A DNA stretch of 64,000 bases from Clostridia bacterium UC5.1-1D2 (GTDB lineage: Bacteria > Bacillota > Clostridia > Lachnospirales > Lachnospiraceae), in the NCBI GenBank assembly GCA_001304855.1, contig BBZN01000017.1, positions 28,907 to 92,906 of the forward strand. Reading direction: 5' to 3'. Positions 1-10,016 of the stretch are shown in pieces. A program made the translations under genes and the position numbers. The first letter of the stretch is position 1. The number at the start of each line of letters is the position of its first letter. The notes beneath the pieces are model-generated. The model was not told where the DNA came from and did not search any database. It saw nothing but the letters and a program-made list of their open reading frames with translations.

Positions 1-1
1 G

Positions 2-247
2 GAGCAGGGCGTGGATTTGGTATATCCTAACTGCGAATTCTCCTTCTACTTCCCGAAGGAAACTCCCGACGATGTGATCGCCTGGTATGACGCGCTGGTT
101 AAAAATATGACTGCAGATCCTGATGCTCAGGAAGCAATCAAGAAGGTGGAGATGGAGCCATACTACTTAAGCGCAGCAGATTCCGAGAAAAATGATGAGA
201 GAATCTACAATGAAATCAAGGCAATTGCCGACGACTTAGCTCAGTAA
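2..247 (+). CDS. TctC-family (tripartite tricarboxylate transporter) substrate-binding protein, C-terminal end
   Basis: The frame is open at the left edge, so only the last 81 residues are present. The pattern (a YPNCEFSFYFPKETP stretch, then a helix beginning DDVIAWYDAL, then an acidic helical tail) matches the C-terminal lobe of TctC/Bug extracytoplasmic receptors, which bind small carboxylates for a TctAB permease. The neighbouring hexarate dehydratase genes make a sugar-acid ligand plausible; that is inference. The permease genes, if present, lie outside the window. The assignment rests on overall pattern, not on a diagnostic catalytic motif. Confidence 0.6.
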   Translation, partial: EQGVDLVYPNCEFSFYFPKETPDDVIAWYDALVKNMTADPDAQEAIKKVEMEPYYLSAADSEKNDERIYNEIKAIADDLAQ

Positions 248-262
248 ACAGCCTTTATATGA

Positions 263-296
263 AAAGCCCCGGACGTCTGCCGGGGCTTTATCTGTT
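263..296 (+). terminator. Rho-independent terminator after the TctC-like gene
   Basis: A perfect 10-bp stem (263-272 with 280-289, GC core GCCCCGG/CCGGGGC) encloses a 7-nt loop and ends in a T-rich stretch. It lies 16 bp after the stop codon and also separates this gene from the convergent LysR gene. Confidence 0.85.
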
Positions 297-298
297 CT

Positions 299-1194
299 TT
301 ATGAAAAATAACCTTTGACAGCTTCGCACAGGCTGGTTTCAGGCTGGTTCATCATCCAGTTTTTCCGGGTTACCAGGGCGTTCAGGCGGTACAGCTTTGG
401 TTCCACGGAATAGTAGGCAATGTGTTCGTGATCTGTAATGCAGGTATCGCCGATAAAGGTAACTCCGATGCCCATGGCTACCATGCTTCTGGTGGCTGTT
501 ATGCTGTTGGTTTCACAGACGGTGCTGGGAATCCATCCACCGGCCTCGAATATCTGATCGGTGAGGACGCGGAGGGTAGAGCCTTTCTTTGCCATAAGTA
601 TATTGTCCTCGCTGAAGTCCTGTGCAAACTCGCTTATGGTAATGGGACGCCGGAGAGGGTTTTTGCGCAGTAGGGATGGTTTACCGGTATGGCGAAATAC
701 ACCTCCTCCCTGCGGAGAATGTGGACCTGTTCACCGGCAAAGGGCTCCACCGTATTTAAAGCCATGATACCGCAGTCTATATTTTCCTCCAGAATCAGCT
801 GGGTCAGGGAAGGGACGTTGGTTTCCGATATCTCGATGGTCACCTGGGGAAACCTGGATTTAAAAGGAGGAATAATCTCAGTCAGCATTTTCAGGCCGAA
901 CTGGGAGGTAACTCCTATGGTTATATGGCCCCGGTTGTCCAGATTCTGAATGCTTTTGTAGAGATCGTTTTTTATGGAAACCATCTGCTCTGCGGCCCGG
1001 ATATAAAGCTTTCCGGCAGCGGTCAGGGTCAGGCGTCCCTTGCTGCGGTAGAAGAGAGGGGTGCCGATTTCACTTTCCAGCTTGGACAGATACTGACTGA
1101 GGGTAGACTGGGAGACGTAAAGCTCCTCTGCGGCCTTTGTCATATTTTCTTTTTTTGCAATCGTCAGAATATAAGTAAGGTATTTGGTATCCAT
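299..1194 (-). CDS. LysR-family transcriptional regulator (frameshifted in this sequence)
   Basis: The N-terminal winged helix-turn-helix (residues 1-60, with AAEELYVSQSTLSQYLSKLE) and the C-terminal co-inducer domain are typical of LysR regulators; corrected length is 298 residues, normal for the family. The reading frame breaks near 660, where a run of five A (on the coding strand) must be six to join ...PYCAK to NPLRRPITIS. The start is the ATG at 1194, preceded by AGGAGG. The gene is divergent from garD, so it is probably the regulator of galactarate/glucarate genes; the effector is not visible from sequence. Confidence 0.85.
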
Positions 1195-1304
1195 AAAAGG
1201 GCCTCCTTGGCGTGGTAGGGATTAATCTTAAGTATAGCATAAGAGGCGGCCTTTTGCACAGAAGAGGTCTTAATTTTTTTAATGGTAAACTTAAATCTAA
1301 TAAT

Positions 1305-1333
1305 TTTACTTTAGAATATGGGATTGATATAAT
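1305..1333 (+). promoter_or_regulatory. Candidate sigma-A promoter for garD
   Basis: TTTACT (1305-1310), a 17-bp spacer and TATAAT (1328-1333) lie in the AT-rich LysR/garD divergent region. It would give a 5' leader of about 160 nt that contains the palindromic repeat described separately. Confidence 0.55.
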
Positions 1334-1382
1334 AGGAGCAGATAAAGGTTTACTGCACACAGTCGTTTCAAACATAATAATG

Positions 1383-1474
1383 CACGCCGGGAATCTCTCC
1401 TGCACCTGCCTTTGGGGCTGATTTTCCGCCGGCCCCACATACGTACGCGCCCGCAAAGAGATTACCGGCATACA
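1383..1474 (-). repeat. Dispersed palindromic element, copy B
   Basis: An imperfect inverted repeat of about 90 bp: the left arm (CACGCCGGGAATCTCTCCTG, continuing CCTTTGGGGC) pairs with a right arm read in reverse as TGCCGGTAATCTCTTTGCG...GGGGCC. Its reverse complement aligns with the element at 11122-11219, including the shared loop GGAAAATCAG. It sits between the putative garD promoter and the garD ribosome-binding site. Confidence 0.7.
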
Positions 1475-1499
1475 TAACACTTATAAGGAGGAAAAATGA

Positions 1500-3011
1500 A
1501 TGGGTGTTCCCTTATACATCAAAATTAATGACAAAGACAATGTGGCTATCGCTGTAAATGACATCAAAGCGGGAACTCAGGTTATGGAAGGAGTGGTTGC
1601 CGGGCAGGATATTCCCCAGGCCCACAAAATTGCGCTTTGCGACATTCCAAAGGACGGGGCGATCATCCGCTACGGAGTTGTTCTGGGCTACGCCATTGAC
1701 CCTATAAGCAAGGGACAGTGGATCAATGAGAAGATGCTGGTGCTTCCCACGCCTCCTTCTGTGGATGAAATGACATTTGCAACCAACCTGGTTACGGATC
1801 TGCCCAATCCGCCTGTAACCACATGGGAGGGATATGAGAATCCCGACGGAGGTTATGGCGGAACCCGGAACATACTGGGCATCAGCACCACGGTTCAGTG
1901 CGTCACAGGCGTTCTGAACGTGGCGGTGGAGCGGATGAAGAAAGAGCTTCTTCCAAAATATCCCAATGTGGACGACATTGTTCCCATCAACCATGCCTAT
2001 GGCTGCGGCGTTGCCATCAATGCACCTGAGGCAAAGGTTCCCATCCGGGCTTTGAGAAACCTTGCAAAGCACCCCAATTTTGGCGGGGAGCTTATGGTGG
2101 TGGGCCTTGGCTGTGAGAAATTCACAGTGGAAATGCTCCTGGACGAAGCTGACATTTCCCCTGAAAATGTGATTATCCTCCAGGAGAAAAAAGGCTTTGA
2201 CGATATGATCGAAGCGCTTATGGAGATGGCAGAGAAAAAGCTTCAAAAGCTCAATGAGAGAAAACGGAAAACCCTTCCTCTAAGCGATCTGCTCATCGGT
2301 ATGCAGTGCGGCGGCAGCGATGCGTTCTCGGGGGTTACGGCTAACCCCAGCGCCGGCTACGCAGCGGATATGCTGGTGAAGGGCGGAGCTACCGTCCTGT
2401 TTTCCGAGGTAACGGAGGTTCGGGACGGTGTGTACCTGTTAGGCCAGCGCTGTGTCAATGAGGAAGTAGGTAAGAAGCTGGCGGCTGAGATGAAGTGGTA
2501 TGACAATTACCTCTTAAACGGGGAAGTGGACCGAAGCGCAAATCCGACTCCGGGCAATAAAAAAGGCGGCCTTTCCAATATCGTGGAAAAAGCCATGGGT
2601 TCCATTGCCAAGTCCGGTACGTCTCCTATTGTGGAGGTTCTGTCTCCGGCTGAGAAGCCTTCTAAAAAGGGTCTTATCTATGCGGCCACCCCTGCCAGCG
2701 ATATTGTCTGCGGCCCCTGCCAGCTGGCCAGCGGAATCGGCCTGCAGGTGTTTATGACCGGCCGCGGCACTCCTTACGGTCTGGCGATTGCCCCTGTCAT
2801 TAAAGTATGTTCCAGAAATGATATGAAGATGCAATGGCAGGATCTTATCGATGTGAACGCCGGCCCCATCGCTACGGGCGAGGCTACGATTCAGGATATC
2901 GGCACGCTGCTGTTCCATCAGATTATCGATGTGGCAAGCGGAAGAAAAGAGAGCTTTGCAGAGCATTATAAATTACATAATGATCTGTGCATCTTTAATC
3001 CGGCGCTATAA
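1500..3011 (+). CDS. garD: Galactarate dehydratase (GarD/UxaA family)
   Basis: The gene encodes 503 intact residues, close to the length of characterised GarD. GarD removes water from galactarate (meso-galactaric acid) to give 5-keto-4-deoxy-D-glucarate. It shows the N-terminal SAF-like domain (residues 1-85, [11 protein letters not shown]), and the catalytic UxaA-type domain with [53 protein letters not shown] and [13 protein letters not shown], all hallmarks of GarD. The start ATG at 1500 has AAGGAGG 8 bp upstream; an overlapping ATG at 1496 is out of frame. With gudD downstream it funnels both hexarates to one intermediate. The aldolase or dehydratase acting next is not in the window. Confidence 0.95.
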   Translation: MGVPLYIKINDKDNVAIAVNDIKAGTQVMEGVVAGQDIPQAHKIALCDIPKDGAIIRYGVVLGYAIDPISKGQWINEKMLVLPTPPSVDEMTFATNLVTDLPNPPVTTWEGYENPDGGYGGTRNILGISTTVQCVTGVLNVAVERMKKELLPKYPNVDDIVPINHAYGCGVAINAPEAKVPIRALRNLAKHPNFGGELMVVGLGCEKFTVEMLLDEADISPENVIILQEKKGFDDMIEALMEMAEKKLQKLNERKRKTLPLSDLLIGMQCGGSDAFSGVTANPSAGYAADMLVKGGATVLFSEVTEVRDGVYLLGQRCVNEEVGKKLAAEMKWYDNYLLNGEVDRSANPTPGNKKGGLSNIVEKAMGSIAKSGTSPIVEVLSPAEKPSKKGLIYAATPASDIVCGPCQLASGIGLQVFMTGRGTPYGLAIAPVIKVCSRNDMKMQWQDLIDVNAGPIATGEATIQDIGTLLFHQIIDVASGRKESFAEHYKLHNDLCIFNPAL

Positions 3012-3066
3012 CCTGATTTTTCCGAAACAGGGGAACAAACAGACTTGAAACCCGGAGGGGATTATA

Positions 3067-4526
3067 ATGAAAAATTATGATGTGATCGTAATTGGCGCCG
3101 GGGTGGTGGGCTGCGCCGTTGCAAGGGAACTGTCCAGATACCGTCTGGACATCGCTGTGCTGGAGAAAGAACCGGATGTGGCGATGGGAAATTCCAGCCG
3201 GAATACAGGTATGCTCCACGCAGGCTTTACCTACAAGCCCGGAAGTTTAAAGGCAGAATGCGCAGTGGAAGGCAACAAGGAGTTTGACCAGGTGGCTGCC
3301 CAGCTGGGCGTGCCCTTTAAGCGCACAGGAAAACTGGTGGTAGGTTTTACCGTTCACGATATGGAAAATATCCTGAAAATTCAAAAAAATCGGAGAAACC
3401 AACGGCGTGGAGGGAATGGAGGTCATCGACAAGAAGCGGATCGAGGAGATCGACCCCCACGCAGGCGGTGAATTTGCCCTCTATGTTCCCTCATCCGGTA
3501 TCCTGGATCCTATGGAATACACCATCGCCCTGGCCGAAAACGCTTGTATGAACGGCGCTGTTTTCTGCTTTGAGTCCGAGGCGGAAGATATTTCCCGAAA
3601 AGATGGGTTCTATGAGATTAGGGATTCAAAAGGCGCTGTCTACAGGACCAGGTGGATTGTAAACTGCGCCGGTATGTATGCATCTAAATTATCCGCTATG
3701 CTGGGCTATCCCGACTACCCTGTAAAGGGCTTTAAAGGAGAGTATTTTGTGCTGGACAAGAAAGCCGGAGCCTTTCTCTCCATCCCTGTATATCCGGCCC
3801 CCAATGACAACGGCGGCTTCTCCACTCACGCTACTCCTACCATAGACGGCAATGTGCTGGTTGGGCCGGACTCCTATATCACGGAGGGCCCTGAAGATTA
3901 TGCAGTTACAAAAGAACATATGGACGGACTCTTTGCAGACGGCAGAAAGATGTTTAAAGAGATGAAGCGGGAATATTTCATCCGAAATTTTGCAGGCATA
4001 CGCTGGAAACGGGTGGATCCCCAGACGGGCGCTGTGCTTGATTTTATGCTGGAATCGGATGACGCCCACCCTAATACCGTAAATCTGGTGGGAATCGAGT
4101 CCCCGGGGGTTACCTGCGCTCTGCCTTTGGCCAGAAGGGCGGTAAAGCTTCTGATAGAAAAGGAGAAAGCTCTTACGGGAGGATTTTGATCCGGTGCGTC
4201 CGGTGAAGAAGCGGTTCTCCCATATGACCCATGAGGAACAGGAACAGGCCATACGGGAGAATCCTGCTTACGGTGAGATTGTGTGCAGGTGCGAGACTGT
4301 TACCAGGGCTGAGATTCTGGAGGCCATACACAATCCGCTGGGCGTACATACGGTTACAGGAGTCAAGAACCGCACCAGAGCCACTATGGGCCGGTGCCAG
4401 GGAGGATACTGCGAAACCCGCATTACCCAGATGCTGGAGGAGGAGCTGGGCCTTGCCCCTGAGGAGGTTCGTTATTCCAGGGGAGATTCGTATATGTTTA
4501 CCGGAAAGGTCAGGGAAATTCTATGA
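3067..4526 (+). CDS. FAD-dependent oxidoreductase with C-terminal BFD-type [2Fe-2S] domain (GlpA-like; two frameshifts)
   Basis: An N-terminal Rossmann motif (VIVIGAGVVGCAVARELSRY, residues 5-24) and a DAO/LhgO-like fold are followed by a BFD-like domain with CRCETVT and GRCQGGYC, which supply the four cysteines for an iron-sulfur cluster. As written it is split: an A-run near 3390 has one extra base, and a T-run near 4186 has one extra base; removing both gives one 485-residue protein with the usual linker (GGFDPVRPVKKRF...). It overlaps the next gene by 4 bp. With the two following genes it resembles the GlpA-like trio common in Firmicutes, which oxidises a hydroxy-acid or polyol substrate. 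The true substrate is unknown; hexarate context is suggestive only. Confidence 0.82.
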
Positions 4527-5758
4527 AAAACGCAGATGCAGTGATAATTGGGGGAGGGCCTGCAGGATTGGCTGCCGCCATCGCTCTATATAACAAAGGA
4601 ATTACCAATCTGCTGATCCTGGAGCGGGAAAAGAAGCTGGGAGGGATTCTGCGCCAGTGTATCCATGACGGGTTCGGGCTTACCCGCTTTGGAGAAACCT
4701 TGAGCGGACCGGAGTATGCCTCACGGTTTGTGAAGCAGGTGGAGGAACTGGGAATCCCCTATGAGACTGACACCACAGTGATCGACATTACACCGGACAA
4801 AAAAATTTATGCGGCCTCCGCAACAGGCTTTGAAGTGATTCAGGCCAGGGCCGTGATACTGACCATGGGATGCAGGGAGAGAACCAGAGGCGCCATCAGC
4901 ATACCGGGACAGCGGCCCTCCGGCGTGTATACCGCAGGCGTGGCCCAGTCCTATATCAATCTTCATAACAAGATGGTAGGCAGGGAAGTGGTGATCCTTG
5001 GATCCGGCGATATCGGTATGATCATGGCCAGGAGGATGACGCTGGAGGGGGCGCATGTTCAGGCTGTCTTTGAAATCCAGCCCTATGCCAGCGGTCTGCC
5101 CAGGAACATTGAACAATGTCTGAACGATTACGGGATTCCCCTGTATCTGAGTCACTCTGTAACGGATATAAAGGGAACAGACCGCCTGGAAGGGGTGGTT
5201 GTCTCCCAGGTTGACGAACATCTGGAACCTGTGCCCGGGACTGAAAAAGAGTATCCCTGTGATACGCTTATCCTTTCCGTTGGCCTCATACCTGAAAACG
5301 AACTCTCTCTGGCGGCCGGAGTAACTCTTTCCGGAGATACGAAGGGCGCTGTGGTGGATGAACATTTTCAGACCAGCGTGCCCGGCGTATTTGCTGCCGG
5401 AAATGTGCTCCACGTCCATGATCTGGTGGATTTCGTATCCCTGGAAGCGGAGGCGCTGGCAGTTTCGGCTGCAGAGTACCTCACAGAAGGAACCCTTGCC
5501 GGCTCTCCCTTAGAAATCTGCTCCGACGGCAATGCGGGCCAGATGATCCCTCAAAAATTCAGCGGAACCAGGGACTTTACCCTGTATCTGAGGGTAAGGC
5601 GTCCTATGAAGAATTGTGCCATAGAGCTGTACCAGGGAGAGAAGCTGATTCTGTCCAAAAAAATGCGCAAGGCCCTTCCGGCAGAGATGATCCAGCTTGA
5701 GGTGAAGGGCCATACGCTCTGCAAAGACAAGGATCTGGAGGTAAAAGTGGTATGCTGA
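4523..5758 (+). CDS. NAD(P)/FAD-dependent pyridine-nucleotide-disulfide-type oxidoreductase
   Basis: This 411-residue protein has an N-terminal FAD motif (VIIGGGPAGLAAAIALYNKG, residues 7-26), a central second dinucleotide-binding motif (VVILGSGDIGMIMARRM, around residue 155), and a late FAD motif TSVPGVFAAGNVLH. It lacks a redox-active CxxC of thioredoxin-reductase type. This class partners the preceding FAD/BFD protein and the following DUF1667 protein, presumably passing electrons from the substrate dehydrogenase to NAD(P). The start overlaps the upstream stop (ATGA) and its stop overlaps the next gene, so the three are translationally coupled. Confidence 0.85.
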   Translation: MKNADAVIIGGGPAGLAAAIALYNKGITNLLILEREKKLGGILRQCIHDGFGLTRFGETLSGPEYASRFVKQVEELGIPYETDTTVIDITPDKKIYAASATGFEVIQARAVILTMGCRERTRGAISIPGQRPSGVYTAGVAQSYINLHNKMVGREVVILGSGDIGMIMARRMTLEGAHVQAVFEIQPYASGLPRNIEQCLNDYGIPLYLSHSVTDIKGTDRLEGVVVSQVDEHLEPVPGTEKEYPCDTLILSVGLIPENELSLAAGVTLSGDTKGAVVDEHFQTSVPGVFAAGNVLHVHDLVDFVSLEAEALAVSAAEYLTEGTLAGSPLEICSDGNAGQMIPQKFSGTRDFTLYLRVRRPMKNCAIELYQGEKLILSKKMRKALPAEMIQLEVKGHTLCKDKDLEVKVVC

Positions 5759-6123
5759 GAGAATTTACATGTATCATGTGCCCCCAGGGCTGCGATATTA
5801 CTGCAGAGACAGAAGGGGGAAAGGTGATCTCCGTAAGCGGTAATCTCTGTCCGAAGGGAAAGGAATATGCAACGCAGGAGATTGTGAACCCTATGAGAAA
5901 TATCGCCACCTCCATCCAGGTGGAAGGCGGCGAGCTGCCTCTGGCCAGCGTCCGTCTCACAAAGCTCATACCGAAATCGGCAATCTTCGACGTGATGAGG
6001 GAGATCAAAAAGATAAAAATTACCGCCCCTGTCTATGAAGGAACGGTAGTGATGGAGAATGTGCTGGGCCTGGAGAGTGACGTTATTGTGACGAAAACCG
6101 TTCTTCCTGGTCGGGGAAATTGA
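5752..6123 (+). CDS. DUF1667 domain protein, small cysteine-rich partner of the FAD oxidoreductases
   Basis: The 123-residue protein has an N-terminal CxxCPxGC cluster (residues 8-15, CIMCPQGC) and a second NLCPKGKEYATQE motif, together a likely metal or Fe-S binding site. It overlaps the upstream gene by 7 bp. DUF1667 proteins almost always travel with the GlpA-like FAD/FAD pair and are assumed to be an electron-transfer subunit. The 3' end overlaps the convergent LysR gene by 41 bp. Confidence 0.85.
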   Translation: MLREFTCIMCPQGCDITAETEGGKVISVSGNLCPKGKEYATQEIVNPMRNIATSIQVEGGELPLASVRLTKLIPKSAIFDVMREIKKIKITAPVYEGTVVMENVLGLESDVIVTKTVLPGRGN

Positions 6124-7033
6124 GTTCCGGAGTCTGGTTCCAGTAATCAGCTGCCAGTTCAATAAAAAATTTAGCCGCATTTGTGAGATAATGGCCCTTT
6201 CTGTGGACAAGGGCCAGCTCGCACTGGGGTCTGGAGGGGAGCAGGAAGTATACCACATCTTCCTGCTCTTTTGCATATGCTTCCGGAAGAAGGGTGCAGC
6301 CCATCTGACTTTTAACCATGGAATAGAGCGTGCGGTTGCTGGACGTCTCGAAAAGGATATCCGGCAGAAATCCTGCGCTTTTAAATAACGGGTCAATGAG
6401 ATTGCGCAGGGTGGAGCCCTGGAACATGAGGATAAAGCGGTCATTTTTAAACAGGGACAAGTCGATCTCAGCCAGCGGCTCTCCAGGCGCGCCGGCTCTG
6501 GAGGACAGGGGATGGGAACGTGGGACAGCCAGAAGGATCCGCTCATTTTTATATGTATAAACTCGTCTGCAGTCTTGTCCTGGTCCGTTATATTTACAAA
6601 TCCCAGATCCAGATATCCTTTAGCTATCATGGAAAGCTGCTTTTTTACACTGATTTCATAGGGCTCTATGGTTATATTGGGATATTCTTTGTAGAACCGG
6701 GGATAGATTCCCATCAGCATGGCGATTCCCCCGTTCCGGCGTAAGGCCAACAGTGAGCCGGCCTCTTTTGTTGTCCGCCAGGTCGCCCAGTATGTTATAG
6801 CAGTCCGATTTTAGCTGGAGAATCTGTCTGGCGTAGTCCACATAGATTTTCCCTGCCTCCGTCAGCCTCAGATCGTTTTTGCTTCTGTGGAAAAGCTGAA
6901 GCCTCAGTTCATTTTCCAGTTTTAAAAGCTGCTGGTTCAGCCCCGACTGGGAGATATAGAGCTGTTCCGCCGCCCGTGTAATGCTGCATTCATCCGCTAT
7001 CTTCACAATATATTCAAGCTGTCTCAAATCCAT
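6083..7033 (-). CDS. LysR-family transcriptional regulator (two frameshifts)
   Basis: The N-terminal helix-turn-helix (MDLRQLEYIVKIADECSITRAAEQL... region, residues 1-60) and the substrate-binding domain identify a LysR regulator. The frame changes near 6738 (a G-run one base too long) and near 6545 (an A-run one base too short); correcting both gives 316 residues. The start at 7033 was chosen over an in-frame ATG 21 bp upstream because it has AGGGGA at good spacing and begins exactly at the family start. It is divergent from gudD, which it probably controls together with the downstream lactate-racemase-like gene. Confidence 0.85.
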
Positions 7034-7100
7034 AAGCTGGTTCCCCTTTTCCAATGTAATACAATAAGTTTTTCTTAGAGAAAGAATCGAATTAAGTAAT

Positions 7101-7129
7101 TTGACTAAGTGCTAATTATTTTATACAAT
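7101..7129 (+). promoter_or_regulatory. Promoter for gudD
   Basis: TTGACT (7101-7106), a 17-bp spacer and TACAAT (7124-7129) lie in the LysR/gudD divergent region. The sequence AAGTAATT just upstream (7095-7102) and CTAATTA in the spacer resemble the arms of the inverted repeat upstream of the AEC transporter gene, so a LysR operator here is plausible. Confidence 0.7.
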
Positions 7130-7188
7130 AAAAGCAGAGAAAACACAAGTTATATAAACAAAACAAAATAAAAAAGGAGAATGATGTT

Positions 7189-8517
7189 ATGGTACCAGTA
7201 ATTACTAAGATGGAAGTTTATCCGGTAGCAGGAAAAGACTGTATGGAGCTGAATTTAAGCGGCGCCCATGCTCCCTATTTTACCAGAAATATTGTTGTAC
7301 TTTATGCAGATAACGGGGAAACCGGAGTAGGCGAGGTTCCCGGAGGGCAGAAGATTACCAAAGCCCTTGAGGAATGCATTCCCCTGGTTGAGGGAACCAA
7401 GGTTTCAGAGTACAAATCCACTCTTTTAAAAGGTAAAAAATATCTGGATTCCAAGGGTGAGGAGGATGTGAGAGGAAACCAGACCTTTGACCTTCGTACC
7501 GGCGTGCATGTGATTACCGCCATTGAAGCGCCCTGTCTGGACCTGTTGGGCAAATATCTGGGCGTGCCCGTATGTGAGCTTTTAGGTGAAGGCCAGCAGA
7601 GAGACAAGGTGAGAATGCTTGGTTATCTCTTCTTTGTTGGCGACCGCAATAAAACCGATCTTCCCTATGATTCCGAGCCTGACTCTGATTGTGACTGGTA
7701 CCGTCTCCGCCACGAGGAGGCGCTGGATGCGGACAGCATCGTTGCATTTGCAAAAGCCACCCAGGAGAAGTACGGCTTCCAGGACTTCAAACTGAAGGGA
7801 GGCGTTCTGGCCGGCAACGAGGAAATGGATGTTATACGGGCGCTGAAAAAGGCGTTCCCCGATGCCAGAATCGACCTGGATCCCAACGGCGGATGGCTGC
7901 TTGAGGAGGCTGTGGAGTATGTGAAAGGAATGCAGGGCATTCTTACATACTGTGAAGATCCCTGCGGAGCTGAGGGCGTATATTCAGGCAGAGAGATTAT
8001 GAGCGAGTTCAGACGCCGTACAGGCTTCCCCACCGCTACCAACATGATTGCAACAGACTGGAGAGAGGTCGGCCACTCCCTGGAATCGCAGGCAGTAGAT
8101 ATTATCCTGGCAGATCCTCATTTCTGGACGATGAACGGTTCTGTAAGGGTAGCTCAGATGTGCCATGATTTCGGCTATACATGGGGCAGCCATTCCAATA
8201 ACCACTTCGATATCTCCCTGGCAATGTTTACCCAGGTAGGCGCAGCTGTTCCGGGAGAATACAATGCGCTGGATACCCACTGGATCTGGCAGGAAGGACT
8301 GGAGCGGCTTACGAAAGAGCCTCTGCAGATTGTGGACGGCTGCGTGGCTGTTCCGAAGAAGCCGGGACTTGGAATCGAGGTTGATATGGATCAGGTAAAG
8401 AAGGCTCATCAGCTGTATCTGGACAACTGCCTGGGCGGAAGAGATGATGCCATGGGTATGCAGTATCTGATTCCGGGATGGAAGTTTAATCCTAAGAAGC
8501 CCTGCCTTGTCCGCTAA
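7189..8517 (+). CDS. gudD: Glucarate dehydratase
   Basis: This intact 442-residue enolase-superfamily enzyme dehydrates D-glucarate to 5-keto-4-deoxy-D-glucarate. Diagnostic elements are [13 protein letters not shown], the KxK base (Lys201-x-Lys203 in [11 protein letters not shown]), the metal ligands in DLDPNGGW and [19 protein letters not shown], and the His base in [14 protein letters not shown] (around residue 335), plus the C-terminal [14 protein letters not shown]. It follows a strong promoter and an AAGGAG site. Its product is the same as that of GarD, so the two enzymes converge. Confidence 0.96.
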   Translation: MVPVITKMEVYPVAGKDCMELNLSGAHAPYFTRNIVVLYADNGETGVGEVPGGQKITKALEECIPLVEGTKVSEYKSTLLKGKKYLDSKGEEDVRGNQTFDLRTGVHVITAIEAPCLDLLGKYLGVPVCELLGEGQQRDKVRMLGYLFFVGDRNKTDLPYDSEPDSDCDWYRLRHEEALDADSIVAFAKATQEKYGFQDFKLKGGVLAGNEEMDVIRALKKAFPDARIDLDPNGGWLLEEAVEYVKGMQGILTYCEDPCGAEGVYSGREIMSEFRRRTGFPTATNMIATDWREVGHSLESQAVDIILADPHFWTMNGSVRVAQMCHDFGYTWGSHSNNHFDISLAMFTQVGAAVPGEYNALDTHWIWQEGLERLTKEPLQIVDGCVAVPKKPGLGIEVDMDQVKKAHQLYLDNCLGGRDDAMGMQYLIPGWKFNPKKPCLVR

Positions 8518-8584
8518 GCTGCATCAAATACATTGAAGTCCGAAGCGCTGTTACAAAAGCACCTTTACCTGTGATGTAAAATAG

Positions 8585-8612
8585 ACGCCCTGCCGCAAAC
8601 GGCGGGGTGTTT
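8585..8612 (+). terminator. Possible terminator after gudD
   Basis: An 11-bp imperfect stem (8585-8595 with 8600-8610, core GCCG/CGGC with a CAAA loop) is followed by only a short T stretch. It may attenuate rather than stop transcription into the next gene. Confidence 0.5.
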
Positions 8613-8672
8613 GGCCGTCATGGAAACTGTAAGACAGCGCTTTATCCTATACGTGACAGGAGAGTGGAGAAA

Positions 8673-10016
8673 ATGAAGATCGTAAAAGGCGGAAATGTTT
8701 CCCGGCTTTTGGAGGGAATCGAGATCCCTAAAATGTTTCATGCAAAGCAGACTTTTCCGGGAGGGAAAATCAGGCCGGAGGAAATTCCTGCAATGGTGTA
8801 CAAAGAACTGTCAAAGCCTGAGATAGCCGGGACGGTTAAACCGGGAATGAGCATTGCAATTACGGCCGGAAGCCGGGGGGTAGCCAATGTAGATGTTATT
8901 ACGAAGGCAATTGTGGATTTCTGCAGAGAAAGAGGGGCACAGCCTTTCATTGTCCCTGCTATGGGAAGCCACGGAGGGGCCAGGGCGGAGAGCCAGAAAG
9001 AACTGCTGGCCGGATATAATATAACGGAGAACTCCATGGGCTGTCCGGTAAAATCCTCCATGGAAACAGTTCTTTTGGCTATTCCCGGTATGGAAAACCG
9101 GTTTACCAGGACAAAAACGCCAATGAAGCCGACGGCATCATCATTTCCTGCCGCGTAAAGCCTCATAATGCCTTCAGAGGGCCCTATGAGAGCGGCGTAT
9201 GCAAGATGATGGTAGTGGGTCTGGGAAAACAGACGGGAGCGGAGAGCGTTCACAGCGATGGCTTGGGCAATATGGCCAGGAACCTGCCGGCCAATGCCCA
9301 GGTTGTTCTGGATAAGTCCAGAATTCTTTTCGCAATTCCATGTGTGGAAACGCTTACGATGAAACCGCCCTGATTGAGGCAATCCCCAGGGACAGCATTA
9401 TGGAGCGGGAACCGGAACTTCTCAAACTGGCATTTGCCAATATGCCCGGCATTCTGGTAAAAGAAGCAGATGTGCTCATTGTAAATGAAATGGGCAAAAA
9501 TTACAGCGGTACAGGCGTAGACCCCAATATTTCAGGAACCTGGTCCACAGAATTCGGAAAAGGAGGATTAAAGGTTAAACGTACCTGTTTCCTGGATTTG
9601 ACGGACTGTTCCCATGGAAATGCCAACGGAATGGGTCTGGCTGATATTATCACTGCAAGGCTGTTTGACAAATTGGATCCCGAGGTGATATATCCCAACT
9701 GCTTTACCAGCACAGTTCTCAGATCCGGCATGATGCCCCTGCTGTCGCTACGGACAAAGAAGCCATACAGGCCTGCATCCGTACTGCGAATCAGATTGAC
9801 AGGGATAACTGCAGGATCGTCAGGATCAAGAATACCCTTCATCTGGGTGAGATTATGCTGTCTGAGTCCTATTATAAAGACGTTGTAGAGGGAAGGTATC
9901 CGGGAGTAACTGCCGTGTCGGAACCGGAAGCTTTGCTGTTTGATGATGATGAGAACCTGATAACAGAGATTCCTTCATTACATTTTAAAGGAGGAGCATC
10001 AGCAGCGGAATCGTAA
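8673..10016 (+). CDS. Lactate-racemase-like (LarA/DUF2088) protein (three frameshifts)
   Basis: Segments GMSIAITAGSRGVANVD, PFIVPAMGSHGGA, GIIISCRVKPHNAFRGPYESG and ILFAIPCVENAYDET match the LarA N- and C-terminal domains. LarA itself is a nickel-pincer-dependent lactate racemase; many homologues in sugar-acid operons are of unknown substrate. The frame breaks near 9092 (one G missing), 9345 (one A missing) and 9740 (one C missing); correction gives about 448 residues. The start ATG 8673 follows a GGAGAG site. Its stop lies 32 bp inside the convergent AEC transporter gene. A role in epimerising a hexarate-derived hydroxy acid is inference. Confidence 0.75.

Noticed and set aside
1512..2246. 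A 244-codon minus-strand open frame inside garD
   Set aside because: It is antisense to a full-length, confidently identified garD, has no ribosome-binding site and is rich in His/Cys/Arg as shadow frames usually are.
3067..4189. Separate genes for the FAD domain and the BFD domain
   Set aside because: Removing one T near 4186 joins them through the linker normally seen in fused homologues, so one gene is more likely.
5551..6750. A 399-codon minus-strand open frame
   Set aside because: Only its first ~70 codons (6545-6750) belong to a gene, the middle of the frameshifted LysR; the rest runs antisense through the LysR C-terminus, the DUF1667 gene and the FAD gene with no family resemblance.
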